From contig UZAN01039982.1 in the NCBI GenBank assembly GCA_900618425.1, positions 2,106 through 66,105 on the forward strand: a stretch of 64,000 bases of DNA, read 5' to 3'. Below, piece after piece: positions 1-11,924 of the stretch (the first letter of the stretch is position 1; each line of letters begins with the position of its first letter). The DNA is from Echinostoma caproni. Taxonomy: Eukaryota > Platyhelminthes > Trematoda > Plagiorchiida > Echinostomatidae. The notes below the pieces were generated by a model, which searched no databases, had not been told where the DNA came from, and was given only the letters and a program-made list of their open reading frames with translations. The position numbers and the translations under genes are program-made.

Positions 1-3000
1 CGATCACACCCCTTGCCTCACCTACAAGATGTTTTAAGGTTGGGTGTGTAGCGTGTAATCAGTCTTACATCAAAGCGACCAACGCCTCAATAATATAAAT
101 AAAAACTTATCAGACCGTTAAAGATGAAGCCCTGAAGCCCACTGTTCCGTGATCACAGAAGTCCTTCCAACTGTATCGACATCTGAAACAATTAGTTTAT
201 AAGCCATTTGTTCTTGAATTACTGTACTCTCCTTCAGCTCGATTGTGGCTCTGCCTCTGAACTTATGACTCTTTCTTCTTTGTTATTCTCTTTCTGTTCT
301 TGGAACTCGTTTCCGCACATGTTCTCCCGAGCGGATATTCCAACTCCCAATTTTTCGTNGAAAAACGTTCACAACGATGCGCATCACATAACAGATCACT
401 CCCAAAACTCCATTTTCTGACGTTGTCCGCTTTGCATTTCGCTTTCAATGCAAGGCACAATTACGATATGTTACGTACCTGTTTGAGAATTACGTTCCTA
501 CGCGATTTTTACTATTACTTTTTGTCTCCACCGTTCATTTTTCACATTGTTGTACATTTGGATCATGCGCACTAGCATGTTTCGCGGGCTTTGCGAAATA
601 CACCGTTATTATTAATAATATTAATTGAAAATCATAATCGTTTTTCTACTTAACGGTTGGGACCCTAAAAGTACCCACCTACTGAGCTCCAACAAGTGCA
701 CAAACGTCAGTTAGTTCAATGCTGTATCGGTCGTCGCACAACATACCAGAACCGCACTCTCCATTGCATCAAGAGAGTTAGGTAGACATAAGTGAACTGA
801 TGTTTATTCCTCCCCATATTTATTCAAATATTTGTCTTCCATACCGAACCTGATCCATAACGTTTCATCAAAATCTTTATTTTTGATTCGCCATAGCTTA
901 TTGTCAGATAGCAGTGGTAGAAGTTTACCACTAAATAAGCTGTATGTTATAAAGCCTCTGCAACCTCTTAATCTGTGAGTTTCAAACCCTTAGACTCTGA
1001 CGCGGGTGAGTTAACAGTCGTGTCCAGGGCTTACAATGGATTATTTGTTTATTTTATATTGGTGACACAAATTAAAGATACCAGCAGCACAAGTGCACCG
1101 GGTCTTTTATAGAAGAACTTTCTTTCCAAATCAGAATACGGTTCGACCCGGTATTCTGTTCAGTGAGATGTAGGAATCGAACTGAGCTGTACATTTAATG
1201 TCTTCTGATGGAATGGATACCCATCAAGGAGGCTGCATGACTCAGTTGGTGTTAGAGGGATAAACATCACAGACAGATGCTTGCTCATAATTTCTGCATT
1301 TGCACCAAAACACTGTCGTCCCTATTTACAAAAGAACGAATTTAACAAGAACATCATTCAGCTCATCTAATCGAGCTGTATCCCTGATATTAATCCGCTG
1401 GTAGTTGATGTAAACACGAAATTTGGAAAACATTTCAAATTAAAAGCCTTTTTAATAAGCCCTTTATCCTACCTGCCCAGAAAACAGGTAACGATGATTA
1501 AATACTTCATTTCTATGAACATCGCTAATCGTTCCTATATATAATCAGCTTTTGACACCGGTCTCGTTGGACGATAGCATGGTATCCTAGTTCAAAGTGT
1601 AAATTCACCCAACTTGACCGCATATCTGTAAGCTGCCGTTGGCGTGGCTCAGTACAAACTTGCACATTCTAATTAACTACATGCGTTCAGTGTCATCAAG
1701 CAATGGTTGCGATTAGCTTCACGCTTCGACTCAGTGGTAAACGTCAGAAGTCGCTTCCTCAGTTAGTTTGTAACCGTCTGCGTGATTTATTTATACGCTT
1801 TCTGTGAGGAAAAGATTGGAGAGTAGCTAGGAGCACCACAAGTTGGTGAAGTATATCNTCTGACGTGTAATGCATTTGGAGACAAGTTGAGTTTGTGAGG
1901 CCACACCGAAACTTCGGCGAAGACAATGTATCTGAGGAGTCAGTAATCCTGATGGAACTAAAGCGGAAGATCCCGATCTGCCAGTATCAACATAGCACTC
2001 GGAGTCTTCTGCAGCGACAGTTCAGTAAAATATCTAAGAAGTATGTGGAAACTGGTGGGCAAAAAATGGCCGGTGAACTAGGGGTAGCTTCTTTATGAAG
2101 AAATATTCAAAGACTGCTTCACCTGATGAGTAGCACTGGGTGTCATTGAGTGACAATCAGTGATACCCTTTACGATTTGTAGGGTTTAGCTTTCTTGTTG
2201 TCATTCCATTTAACGACAAACTGCCCAAAGATTTACGGATGCACAGTTACGTTTTGCACTCTGTGTTGATCATAGAGGCTCAGTTTTTTCTCCCTCCAAT
2301 CAGGCCAAAAGGCTAACCGTCTTATAAATTACCTCTTTTTATGTCCTTTGTCAGCCTAATAGAGTGCAGCAATTAACTCCGCGCAAATAGACACAGTATC
2401 ATTCCTTGCCTGGTTGAATAAAATGCTCTATTTCACCATCTACTTCCCTTTATATGTTCTTCACATTTTTGCTTGACTATACCTTACTCATTATCTAATA
2501 GGACTCAACTTATTTCAGTCGCAACCCTGATGGCTTACTTTGACTCGATGAAGTGCAGCGTCAACCAGAGCGCGCATTTTCCAACCCTGATTGCTTTTCT
2601 TTCTTCTAGACTCTTTAGGTACCGTTAAAAGGACTAATGGCTAGCGACTTTTAGTCGTTTCAATATCACAAATGTGATCTATATGTATGGTATTCGTTTA
2701 TTTGAATATATGATAATTCAGTACATTGGTTGGATCGTTTGTTTGTTTAACGTTTCAGGACTTTCTTGTTTGCATGCTGACTCATTTTGGAGTTGCAGAT
2801 ACTGACAGCCAATTTTCAGGCTATTTTGTGTTATCGCATGGAAGTAATACCAAAACAACATGTGCATGGGTAAGGCCGTCACTCAGTTAAACTAAAAACA
2901 GGCCAGTGTTGTCATATTTGAAATTTGCGGAGGTGCACAGCAGCGGAGGATGCTTCAACCTTCCTAAAACAACGAGGGAGACACTCAGCCCCAAGTGAAG

Positions 3001-3110
3001 TAGCTCAGTTTGCACTAAATTTGGCTTCCGTCCAATGGTATACATATCCAACAAGGCACAGGTTAGGGAACAGCACCATACTCTTATTATTATGGATCAC
3101 GCAACATTCC
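1..3110. other. No recognisable gene or element
   Basis: Only short open frames occur here. None encodes a domain I recognise, and none is longer than chance predicts at this base composition. There are isolated ambiguous bases at 359 and 1858. A short stretch at about 3130-3160 resembles the sequence near 12766-12790, so the right end may be an edge of a dispersed repeat. Confidence 0.5.
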
Positions 3111-3429
3111 CGAAGAAACTTTGGAAATCTTCGTATCCGGGATCATTGGGTTTAGCCTCGCACCTAATAAATACTTAAAAACTTAAAGAATTCCAACGAA
3201 GTCTAGCTGATAAATATCAAAACATTTTAAAGAAGAAGTGACCCGACTGCGCTATAATTCAATGTCCCCAGAAAGACGGGTATGCCTCAACCAAAATGAA
3301 AGAAATCTCTCAACATAATTGATGGACAGCGTTTCGTTGAGGTCACCAAAAACCTAGGTAAGGAGTTACGTCCTAGGGGTGTCTCCGTAGGTTGGCAGCT
3401 GTTCCGAGAATAACTAATGTTATGCCTCC

Positions 3430-3612
3430 AGAATAAACCAACGAGCAACAAGTAGCCAAAATCGATCCAACGTCAACAAAACGAACGATCCAGCAAGTTT
3501 CTATGTTACTGCATTAAAAAACGGTCAATTAAGCAAATAAAATCTGTACAAACCAAGATGGATTGCCTGGGCTTTACAGAAAGGATTTCCACAGATCGAT
3601 CAATACACTGCC
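3430..3612 (+). repeat. Dispersed repeat, copy 1
   Basis: This segment aligns by eye with 12258-12757. Shared landmarks in the same order are ACGAGCAAC, an AACAAAACGAACGAT block, a GCAAATAAAA-CTGTACAAACC block, and GGGCTTTACAG followed by CAGATCGATCAATACA. The second copy has about 320 extra bases between the last two blocks. The ATAAAA-rich stretch suggests a LINE 3' untranslated region, but the family is not identified. Confidence 0.55.
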
Positions 3613-3766
3613 CGACAAAATCCTTCCTGGCGTCATACGGTCAAGGGAGTACCAATTATCACCCTGACTACCTAACCCTTACGGTTGTTGTGCCACTTTA
3701 CTATGCCTCTTGGTGTTCTCCGACTGTGACAGCTCAGAAGGTTAACCACAAACCGTTTCTTATGAC

Positions 3767-4219
3767 TCACAGTGCCCCCCTCGCTAATCCGAAGGGTTCC
3801 TCAGCAACTTGAGTCCCCGTGCTGTTCTGCCTCTTCTTCCTCCAGGTAGAAGATTCGGCAAATGTCTCGCAGGGTTTCACCGGCTGGTGTGTGAGTAAGA
3901 TGGTGACGTGGTTGCCGGCCGGTAGAATGATCGGATGTTTGGCTTCGAATACCAAGGAAGATTTGTTCAATCTCCCTCATACGCATAGCAAACCTTCGAC
4001 CAGTATGGGGTTCGGTTTACGCAAGCACTCCATTGAATCGCAGTCTTTGTTGAGTTTGTTCATGCAATCTCTTTCAACGCCGTTGATTCTAGGGAAAAAT
4101 GCTGCTGTTGTACTAATTTCACGACATTGTTCTCGGCTCTCCGTCGATAAGGGTCCCGCATGCAACGATTCGTCAGGCCGAGACCCGGTCATGATCATCA
4201 TTATGCGCTTAAATCTCAT
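3767..4219 (-). pseudogene. BEL/Pao integrase N-terminal remnant
   Basis: Reading downward, the sequence contains TWSKLI and MRFKRI, as in the Pao segment before integrase, then LSTESREQCREISTTAAFFPRI and NPILVEGLLCV. In a shifted frame at 3767-3970 follows a KHPIILPAGNHVTILLTHQ stretch, matching the HPIILPxxHxVTxLI-H start of the zinc-binding integrase H2C2 domain. The catalytic core (DDE) was not found below 3767. The + strand open frame at 3819-4292 is an antisense shadow of this remnant. Confidence 0.7.
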
Positions 4220-4299
4220 TCACCAGGTAAAGGATCAAATAAGTTTGCTCCATGTCGAGAAGCATTCTAGTTTCCTTAACAGGGGAAAGTGACATCGCA

Positions 4300-5866
4300 C
4301 TCCGCAATCATTACCAATCTCTTGGCTTTGATCAACTGAACGGGTGCCGTGGGTGCAAGCACTTCACTCTCGTCCTCTGGCGCGGTAGTCAGAACTGACA
4401 GGCCGTGGAGCCAATCGGGTAATTTGTCCAATGATCTCAAGCCCCGAAAGCAATGGTCGGCTGGGTTGTCCGCAGATTTGACATATCGCCATTGGTGCGC
4501 CTTGGTCTCTTTGTACACCACCGTCAGTCGATTGAAAACGAAGGTGATGAACCTAGCGCTGACGTTGTTCGTGTAATGCATTACAATGACAGAATCGGTC
4601 TAGAACGTGACGCGTTGTTCGAATGTACCAGAACACCGTCACAGCTGCTTTGCTATGCGTCCAACTAGCAGAGCCGCGGTCAGCTCCTGGCGGGGTATGA
4701 AAACGTATTACAATGGGGCGCCCCGTGCCTTGGCGAAAAGAAGTTCTGTTCTACACTCACCAGTTTCGGGTTTCGGTTTCTACAACCAGTAACCATATAA
4801 TATCGTGCGCCGGTTTTGGTTGCTGTCTTTTGGCTACCGATTTGGTTGAATGTGACGAGAAAGATAGAAAAGGTTGAAAGTAGGAGGGAAGAGAACATTT
4901 AAAATTTCATTGCACCAATTTTGCAGATAAATCGACAGGATGCACGAATGTCACTGTTTACGACACCCAGTCATATCACCCAGTATCTCTAACTATCGGG
5001 TATGATCATCCCGAGGTCCCCAGCCAGGTAGCCTAACGGGACCTGTGACCCAGTCTCCTGGTTAGTTTTCTCATACCCTCATGCCAGGTCTTAGCTTGAC
5101 CAGCTTTGCCTTTTTCCACCCACCACCAATTGACGGAGTACGACCCCAGTGAGAGGTTTAGAGACGATGTTGAATAAACTAATTCCTCTGTGGTTTGCAC
5201 AGGAGCACCTTTCATCTTTCTTCTCAATTGGTATGATGACCGTGGTAGTTCAGGTTTCGATGGGAGCCAGTTGAACTGAGCTTTGAACTGTTCAACCGAA
5301 CCGTCAAGACGGCGTTGCTGATCATGAACCAGTGTGCCATCGGATTTCCCAATTGCCTCACGCCTATTCCCCCAGGGCCCGGAAAAGATTGCGACTATTA
5401 CCAATAGCCGTAGCCTTCGTCATCTCTCTATACTTTTCTATCCACCACTTTCCGCGATCATTCCACAAGGCAATGGGGCGTAAATCCAACGCGGAAGCGT
5501 GAACGAAACACCTGTGTGAGAGCTTCTAGAGGCCTATCACGCAAGGCTTTTGAATTTCGATTAATTGTGTTGTTCGCTGGCGTGTTGATTTTCGGTTCGC
5601 TGTTCGGGATCGGCCCTTAACCTCATGCATCCAATGAGACAAGTGGAATGTGGACGGGACAGCACCTTATTGCGCTCACCGTTCACATGCAACCAGCCTA
5701 CATAGGTTACTGTCCCGTATCCCTTTTCAGACGCATCGGAGAATATGTGCAGTTCTTTCATCGCCGCTTGACCTTTTCGGTTGAGTTGGCGCGGGATCCT
5801 TGTCTCACCTAGTCTGGCTAGGCATTTTAACCATTGCTCCCAATCTGCCCGGTCCTGCTCTTCCAA
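4300..5866 (-). pseudogene. BEL/Pao RNase H region, split by a LINE fragment
   Basis: The first half (5561-5866) reads DWEQWLKCLARLGETRIPRQ and ELHIFSDASEKGYGTVTYVG, the conserved start of the Pao RNase H-like domain (IPR and FSDASEKxYG). The second half (about 4780-4300) resumes with LLFAKARGAP, RQELTAALLVGRIAKQL, TFWTDSVIVMHY-like sequence in a shifted frame, then ARFITFVFNRL, HQWRYVKSADNPADHCFRGL and LPDWLHG. Between the halves lies non-Pao sequence that reads as an RTE-like LINE. The domain is disrupted, but the order and content are unambiguous. Confidence 0.85.
4785..5560 (-). mobile_element. RTE-like LINE fragment nested in the Pao element
   Basis: The - strand reads ALWNDRGKWWIEKYREMTKA, then ATAIGNSRNLFRALGE, DGTLVHDQQRRLDGSVEQF and AQFNWLPSKPELPRSSYQL. 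This is the endonuclease-to-RT linker of RTE-type LINEs widespread in flukes (GNSRxLF, DGTLxH, RRLDRWxEHFxxQFNWP). It then passes through a degraded copy of the next segment into non-coding sequence at 4785-5030, which may be a 3' UTR. The catalytic RT blocks are absent, so the copy is deleted internally. Its limits are placed where Pao RNase H coding stops and resumes. Confidence 0.75.
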
Positions 5867-5869
5867 TAG

Positions 5870-7035
5870 CTGGTACCACTCCGCCCTTTATTGATATAGC
5901 TGTTGTAGGACGATCTTACTCGGCAACAGCCGCAGCGCGACAAATCCAAGCAGGTCTTATAAACTGGAGACCGACTGCAGCCCTCGCTGGGTGGCGTTCC
6001 TCTTGGGTAGTTCAAGTTGGAAGGTGAATTCGTCCGACTCTGCGATCCATCGCACCCCAAAAGTCGGCTCGATAGGGAGTGGCTTTGTGGTCATTTTGAC
6101 AGCCCCACTCGCTCTGTCAGATTCGGGAGTGCTGTCTAAAACTAAACGCGAATTAGACAACCATTTGTTTAGGCGAAACCTCACCCTTTTCTAGTAGGGT
6201 TTTTAGTTCCACTGCGTGTTGCAAAGCTTTTCTTGCGTCATCAAAAGCGCCCAGGAACTTGTCAACGTAGAAGTTATTCCCAACGCTAGCTGACACAGAA
6301 GTGAGGAAGTTGTTTCCGTATTGTGAAGCAGTCCGTCAAAGTGCGTAATTAGCGCAGAAAGACGGGAGAACTACTCCGAATGGATGAACGGTCAGTCGGT
6401 AGTCTACTGCTAGGCTCTGTACGTCGGCTTAAGGCCAACATAGTAGTCGCATGGCGTTGCGTTGATCCTCTGGTATCTTGATTTGGAGGAACATTTCCTG
6501 TATGTCGGATGCTACTGCAACTGTTCCTAGCTGGAATCGGTTGAGTACTTCGATCAAGGGAGAGGTCCAATCTGGTCCCTGAAAAAGACAATCATCAAGG
6601 GAGAGGCCGCATCGCCGAATCGCGCCGCACAATCAAATACCACGGGTATCTTCCCTGAATTTCTAGGGTTGGTTATCGGGTGGTGTGACAAGTACCACAG
6701 TAGTTCCCCGTGTGGTTGTGACACACCCACTTGTTCTATGTATCCCAGCTGCTGGTTTCGTTGCATCGCTGCGGCATACTGTCGACATAGCTCTGCGTCC
6801 CAAACCAGTCGCCTTTCAAGGTACTCCAACCTTTTATGGCTATACCTTGGTTGTTCGACAATCGGGCATATCCCGTCCTCCATGGAAACGGCATCTCGAA
6901 CCTGTCTGGCTGACAGCTCGTCACCGTTTCGACTATAGCTAATGCCTGGTTATCTTCTACACAGGGGCCCCCTTCCCGGTCGCTCAAGTCGTCGAACTCA
7001 CTGTCGTACACTTGTTGCAGGGTTTGTGCGACCAT
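5870..7035 (-). pseudogene. BEL/Pao reverse transcriptase remnant, broken active site
   Basis: Successive - strand frames carry the Pao RT blocks in order. CVEDNQALAIVETVT and MPFPWRTG lie near 6880-6960, VVFDCAARFGDAASP and GLSLDDCLFQGPDW near 6560-6660, and VASDIQEMFLQIKIPEDQR near 6470-6520. YVDKFLGAFDDARKAL follows near 6230-6270, then KWLSNSRLVL, FGVRWIAESDEFTFQL and a thumb region to about 5960. The YxDD box at 6258-6269 reads YVDK, so the second metal-binding Asp is lost. At least three frameshifts occur. The RT copied element RNA into cDNA in ancestral copies; this one cannot. Confidence 0.85.
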
Positions 7036-7205
7036 ATCGTCACCAGCGATGGTATTGGTGAAGTTAATTCACAATGGTTTGCGGTTGGCCGAATGAGGCG
7101 GTTCCAATACTGTCCAAACGAAAACGGTACCAGCGGCGTCGAGTTCCTTTCTGTGTCCCAATCTCTGGTTCAGCACCCAGTGTGCTTCTGGCACGTCACG
7201 CCCTA

Positions 7206-7640
7206 TTAGCAAATCGACTTCGAGAGAGTCGCCTTCTTCGAAATACAAGTTTCGCAGGTGTGGCCAGGTGTGGCTAGTTCCCCGATCGATTCCACTTCTC
7301 TTATCGGTAATTCGGCTATGGTGAAAGCTTCCGTCATCTCTACGCGTTCACTATTACCTAGCAACACCAACATCACTCTCGTTTGATCGGTGGAAGTAGC
7401 CTGGGGACCGTTCACCGTGGTGATCGTCAGGGAAGATGGTCGGGTTGCGACAATTTTGTTTGCGACAAAACGCTTAGTGATTAGAGTGGTATCCGATCTC
7501 TTGTCTATAAATGCCATCGCCTTTACTACCCCACTACGAGTTAGTATGCCGACTGGTGTTGGCCAGAGACGCATCTGCTTGCCCGTTGATTGCGATAATA
7601 GACACGCTGGGTTTCGGGTGTGCCGGTAACTATGTTTACC
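7206..7640 (-). pseudogene. BEL/Pao retropepsin (A17-type) remnant
   Basis: The segment reads LRLWPTPVGILTR-type sequence followed by AFIDKRSDTTLITKRF, which matches the aspartic-protease active-site region of Pao polyproteins, where D-x-G-S-D-T-T-L-I is usual. The catalytic Asp is present, but the following Gly position is Arg. Further on, at about 7190-7140 in a neighbouring frame, comes LLIGRDVPEAHWVLNQ, which is typical of the protease-RT boundary (GxD plus tryptophan). It would cleave the element's own polyprotein. It is not an intact open frame. Confidence 0.75.
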
Positions 7641-8690
7641 GTATAGAATGCAGGAGGCAATGGTGGCTTCCTTGAAACCCTTTTTAACCCCATTTGCCAC
7701 GGTTTTTGCAAGTAGCCGCGCACTGTGAGCCGCTCAAGCATATAAAGCACGCCTATTCGCTAGTTGCCAACGGTCTGAAACATCCAATTGCACAAATGTC
7801 TCACATGCGGATAGCTCGTGATTCGAATGACACATAGGGCACCTGGGTGCGTCATGTTCCCTACGGTTGCATAGTTGTTTGCGCTTCTAGAGATCCTCGG
7901 GATATCTTAGGTTCGCCCTTGGCGTAGTGCCTCTCTTCTCGCCTGTTCATGCTGGCGAGTTGTCCGAAGCGACTACTGATGCGTTTGACACGGTTTCGGA
8001 TGAATTCTGTCAGCTCGGTGAAATTCGGGTTCTTCCCTAAACGGCCGATATTACCGCCTCCTTCGCCCAACGCTGTTGTAAGTCAGCCGGCAGGCATCGT
8101 ACTATCGCTTTTAGGGTGTGCAGTGCATTCAAATTTGCTTCGTAACTCATTTGATTCAGGGCAATGAAGCAGTTTTGCATCTTCATTACCAGCCGCACCA
8201 ACGATTTGGGTTCGTTTCTCGCTTTACGGTCCTCGACCAGCACCCCGTCCATGAGCATTCGTGCCACGCGAAACGGTTGGCAATACAGTTCCTTAAGGAT
8301 GTATCTTGCTCGGCTATACCCGAGTTTGTTTGGTAGCATTACACATTCTTTAATAGAATCCGGGGCCTTCCCGCGGCAATAATGTTTTAGGTGCAGGAAC
8401 TTCTGACCTGGACCGGCGACTGGGCACTTGACGAAATTATCAAATTCTCTAATGGACCTCCAATAGTTGCTGGAGTTCCCGTCAAATGTTATTAGCTCTA
8501 CCTTAAGCAGGTCTATCGGAGGGTGGCTGTACATTACTTCGATCAGTAGTTGAGACAATTCCGGCGTCAGCCTAATGGGCAGGGTTTATTTTTCGGTCAC
8601 GGCATGCTTATTTGAGCAAGGTAGCCTAGCCTCTGCTTCTCTAAGCTTCATCATTCTATTCGCCTGTTACAACTCTACAATCTCACCAGG
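7540..8690 (-). pseudogene. BEL/Pao gag remnant
   Basis: The first part (about 8610-8690) contains a short charged helix with KLREAEARL. It is followed by the DUF1759-type core (8037-8558) with ITFDGNSSNYWRSIREFDNF, HLKHYCRGKAPDSIKEC and GYSRARYILKELYCQPFRVA, and then LPADLQQRWAKEA and a PNFTELTEFIRNRV segment in another frame. A zinc knuckle follows at 7803-7841 with the spacing C-x2-C-x3-H-x4-C (CPMCHSNHELSAC), then the DRWQLA motif usual in Pao gag. Gag would form the intracellular particle and bind RNA. Frame changes near 8050, 7860 and 7750 break it. Confidence 0.85.
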
Positions 8691-8789
8691 AATATATCAG
8701 AAATCTTAACACGGTAGGTACGAAAAATATTGACAGCATTATGTGAACAACAAGCGCCGGACGATGAAACTTCGAGTACATTTCTGGTA

Positions 8790-9250
8790 GAGTTCGAAAG
8801 AATACTCAACAACCGACCGCTTGTACTCGTGAACCATCAATGACCTGCAAGGACTGGCACTAACTCCGATTGAAATTCTGCTTCTGAGGTCCAATGGTGG
8901 TCTAGACATACCAAAAACTTTTAGTAGCAGCTATACTTCGGGTTGGAAGCGTGCAAACTACTTGGCAGCGGTGTTTTGGAAGTGTTGGACAAGAGAGTAC
9001 CTACCAAACTTCCATGCTCGACAGAAGTGGTTGCATAGAGAACGGTCACTGAAGGTTGGGGACGTTGTTCTTATGAGCGACGAAAAGCGACAACGCGACA
9101 ACTGGCCACTGGATGTAGTCGAAGAAAGCCACACGGACTCAGATGGACTAGTAAGAACAGTGAAATTGAAAACATCTGCCAGTGAACAGGTGCGCGATAT
9201 TCGACGAGTGTGTTTATTGGAGGGAGATGACCACCATGCCGTTACTTGAT
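8790..9250 (+). mobile_element. BEL/Pao integrase C-terminal fragment, opposite orientation
   Basis: The + strand encodes ERILNNRPLVLV, then in an adjacent frame LTPIEILLLRS and IPKTFSSSY, followed by an open stretch from 8962 with FWKCWTREYLPNFHARQKW, LKVGDVVLMSDEKRQRDNWP and VRTVKLKTS near the end at 9249. This is the C-terminal domain (DUF5641-type) that follows the Pao integrase core. It points away from the main Pao remnant, so it comes from a second copy or an inversion. Only one small indel near 8830 disturbs it, so it looks less decayed than the neighbouring copy. Confidence 0.85.
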
Positions 9251-10329
9251 GGAGTTGCGGAGACTCGCCATGTATTATATTCACTTACCTTCCCTTTGTA
9301 TCAATTGCGCCTGTGATATTCACCACACCTGTATACACACGTGCTTTCACATCCTTGCCATACGTTCTCTACATTTCATTCCGTGACTGAGTGTCCTTTG
9401 ATCAGATTGATACACAATTTGTGACATTAACCTCGAAAGTGAGATCCATGTCCCCACAACATCCATTCATTCACTTACACACAATCATCAGCATGCTGAA
9501 CATGATTTCATTTGTAAAACTTGAACATTAATTACACCGCCTACATTCCGCATTCCTTGTTTACACATCGAGGTTTTATCTGTAATCATACTCATTTGAC
9601 CTTCTGCCATAAATTTATCGTACAACTGGCTGCAAGCGTGCTGATGCAGAGGGCAGATCTCGAAAAAGTAAAGTGCAAATCATCGGAGGTCAAGATCAAC
9701 GAGTGCGGCGAAGGTTGAACAGTTCGTAGTTAGAAGCATTGACAGCAGGGACTAGTTAGGTAGATAGGTAGACAAGAATCAATGACCTGCGCCAACTCTT
9801 TGACTCAGACGAGCGCAGGAAGGATTTTGGCGGCCGGTGTATTTCATGCTGAATCTTTTGAAAATCCTTCCGAACCCATAATGATTTATGGTGACAACTA
9901 TATCTGTGTGTTGCTCCTATATTGACATTTCTTGATCACAAACAACATACATCATTATTTATCTGTTAATTCGATGCCCGGCATATTTGAATTTTGCGTG
10001 ATTTTAGAACGTGAGCGACTGTTTGGCTCTCTCGGGACATCTTATTTGGCTCGCTTGCTTGAGTGCTCTCGGCCGCATAATTGAGTTTTGCTTTATTGTA
10101 CATTTGTAATTGATTTCGCTAATTCAGTACCGTAGAACATTACGGACCAATCGTGTTTTATTTCGGGATTCGTATCGGTTTCGGCTACGCGTCTTTCAAG
10201 TGCGAATTGGTTGACGTACACACACTTCCCAGTCATACACAAGCTAGGGTCATGCGGAATCGTTGATCCTCTTCTATCGCTTATCTACAGCATTCTCTTT
10301 CTCCGTACTTTTTCTGTACGGTAAAACGG
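9251..10329 (+). other. Possible 3' UTR/LTR of the + strand Pao fragment; otherwise unassigned
   Basis: This stretch directly follows the Pao integrase stop codon. A TGTATTATATT at 9271 could be the start of an LTR (they begin with TG), and the sequence is pyrimidine-rich as many LTRs are. No second LTR copy was seen to compare it with, so this is a guess from position. No coding domain was recognised. Confidence 0.25.
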
Positions 10330-11200
10330 TACACTATCCGAACTTAGCCCTATTACAACCGGTGTCTCTCAGAGATCTGTTCTCGGTCCTCTTCTCTTTC
10401 TTGTTTATATTAACGATATACCTAGTGCATTACCTGTAAAACGTAGCTATGTACGCAGATGATGTCACTATCTGGAGTACAGATACCCACATGCTACAGA
10501 CATCTATCGATGCTGTTAAACACTGGTCCGTTGAATGGAATCCGCCCATCAATGATGGCAAGTGTGCAGGTATGACTTTTGGGAACTCTTCTCTTGTCTC
10601 GTTTCATATAAGAGATACGCAACCTCTTTAGCATACCAACTTGCACAAGATTCTAGGCTTCTGGTTAAATAGTAGTCTCTCTTTTTCGCAGCATAACCAG
10701 GTAGCCAGTAAATCTGCCTTCCGTTTTCTTCACCCTTTTGGAAGGTCTTTCCCCGTATCACCAAGAAAGACCTTCCACTTATTTTTGGCACTTGTATCCG
10801 TCCTCGCCTAGAACATGGTAGTCAAGTTGTTCACTCCGGCCTGATCCGTGATCGTGATGCTCTTGAACGAGTTCACAGAGCGGCAACAAGAACGGTGGTT
10901 TGATTGCAATACCTTGCTTATCCTGAAGGTTTAGTGGAGCTTGATCTGTATCCACTGGAAGTCAGGCGAATCAGAAATGACTTATGTCTTCTACACCACC
11001 TGTTCTCGTCGGGCCTGGTAGATAAGTTTTTCACTTTAGCCCCCACGGGTGGAACACGGTGTAATAGCAAAATGCTATTCAAAGCACAACCCCGCACCAC
11101 ACTTTGCACATCCTTCTTCACCTTCAGGGTAACTACTCACTGGAACGCATTGCCAGAAGAGATAGTCACTTCAACAAGCAAAGCGTTTTAGGGACTCGAT
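10330..11200 (+). mobile_element. CR1/jockey-like LINE, RT 3' half
   Basis: Coding blocks in several frames read TGVSQRSVLGPLLFLVYIND, then MYADDVTIWSTDTHMLQTSI (10449 on). They continue through RLEHGSQVV-like sequence and VHRAATRTVV, to YPEGLVELDLYPLEVRRIRN, DLCLLHHLFSSGLVDKFFTL and FRVTTHWNALPEEIV near 11160. These are RT motifs 4-5 with an intact YADD (10452-10463), then the thumb and C-terminal region of a non-LTR retrotransposon. Frameshifts near 10445, 10630 and 10900 show it is dead. It is 5'-truncated, as LINE copies usually are. Confidence 0.85.
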
Positions 11201-11924
11201 GGTTGCTGATATTCGTCAGAACCGGTCACTAATGTTTACTCACGTCCGTTTTGAATATTCGTCCCAGATGGAAACAGAACCAGAGATTGCGTTTATTGAA
11301 AAATATATATTCTGAGATCCTCAGAAAGCTTGGAAGTAGATTTAGCTAGGCCTAGGCTGATATTTAGGCAGCGGCGGCGGAAACCTGAAAGTAGATCTGA
11401 TCAATGCAACCAAAGCGTGCGATACATAGCTCACCGTGGGGAATTGTGCCGGTGCACGCTTTTCGAGTTCATTAAAAAACGATAATATTTAAAGCAAAAC
11501 TTAATCCTGGAAATGTCCAAGTTGCTGTATCCAATAGAGGAACTTTCCTCAGAGGATACCTATCGCCAACTAATGACGATAGATGCTAAATCTCGAAGGT
11601 ACACTTGATTGTGTCTGGTGGGTAAGGGTCCTTAAGGAAGAAGGGAAAAGCCTGACAGGAGTTTAGCTACCTGATCGATAAGCTAAGTCGCTACTTGATT
11701 CCTGAACCTTGATGGTTCTGCTAGGTATGCCCTGGTTATGTACCATGCATTGATAGTCCTCAATTATACAGGACTGGTTAGAAACTGAACCTATCCTGCT
11801 ACTAGTCACCAGCGTAGGGTGAAAGTACTTCTGGTACGTGATTTGATGATCTCGTTCAGCTTGAATGGATCTATCAAGAAACTTAGAGGAAAACAAGAGA
11901 TAAGAAGAGAAAACTGCCGTTGCA

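Larger units (their letters stand above)
3767..8695 (-). mobile_element. Degenerate BEL/Pao LTR retrotransposon
   Basis: Reading the - strand from 8695 down to 3767 gives the BEL/Pao order: gag with a DUF1759-like domain, zinc knuckle, aspartic protease, reverse transcriptase, RNase H and the start of integrase. The open frame is broken by several stops and frameshifts. The RT active site is damaged, and an RTE-like LINE fragment interrupts the region before RNase H. The integrase catalytic core and any LTR at the low-coordinate end were not recognised. The element is certainly non-autonomous. The next segment, 8790-9250, carries integrase from a different copy in the opposite orientation. 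BEL/Pao elements are common in flukes. Confidence 0.9.

Noticed and set aside
1895..2098. 67-codon + strand open frame
   Set aside because: Too short to stand out, and I recognise no domain or splice signals around it.
3819..4292. 157-codon + strand open frame
   Set aside because: It lies antisense to the Pao integrase remnant, whose - strand blocks are recognisable; the + strand translation has no domain.
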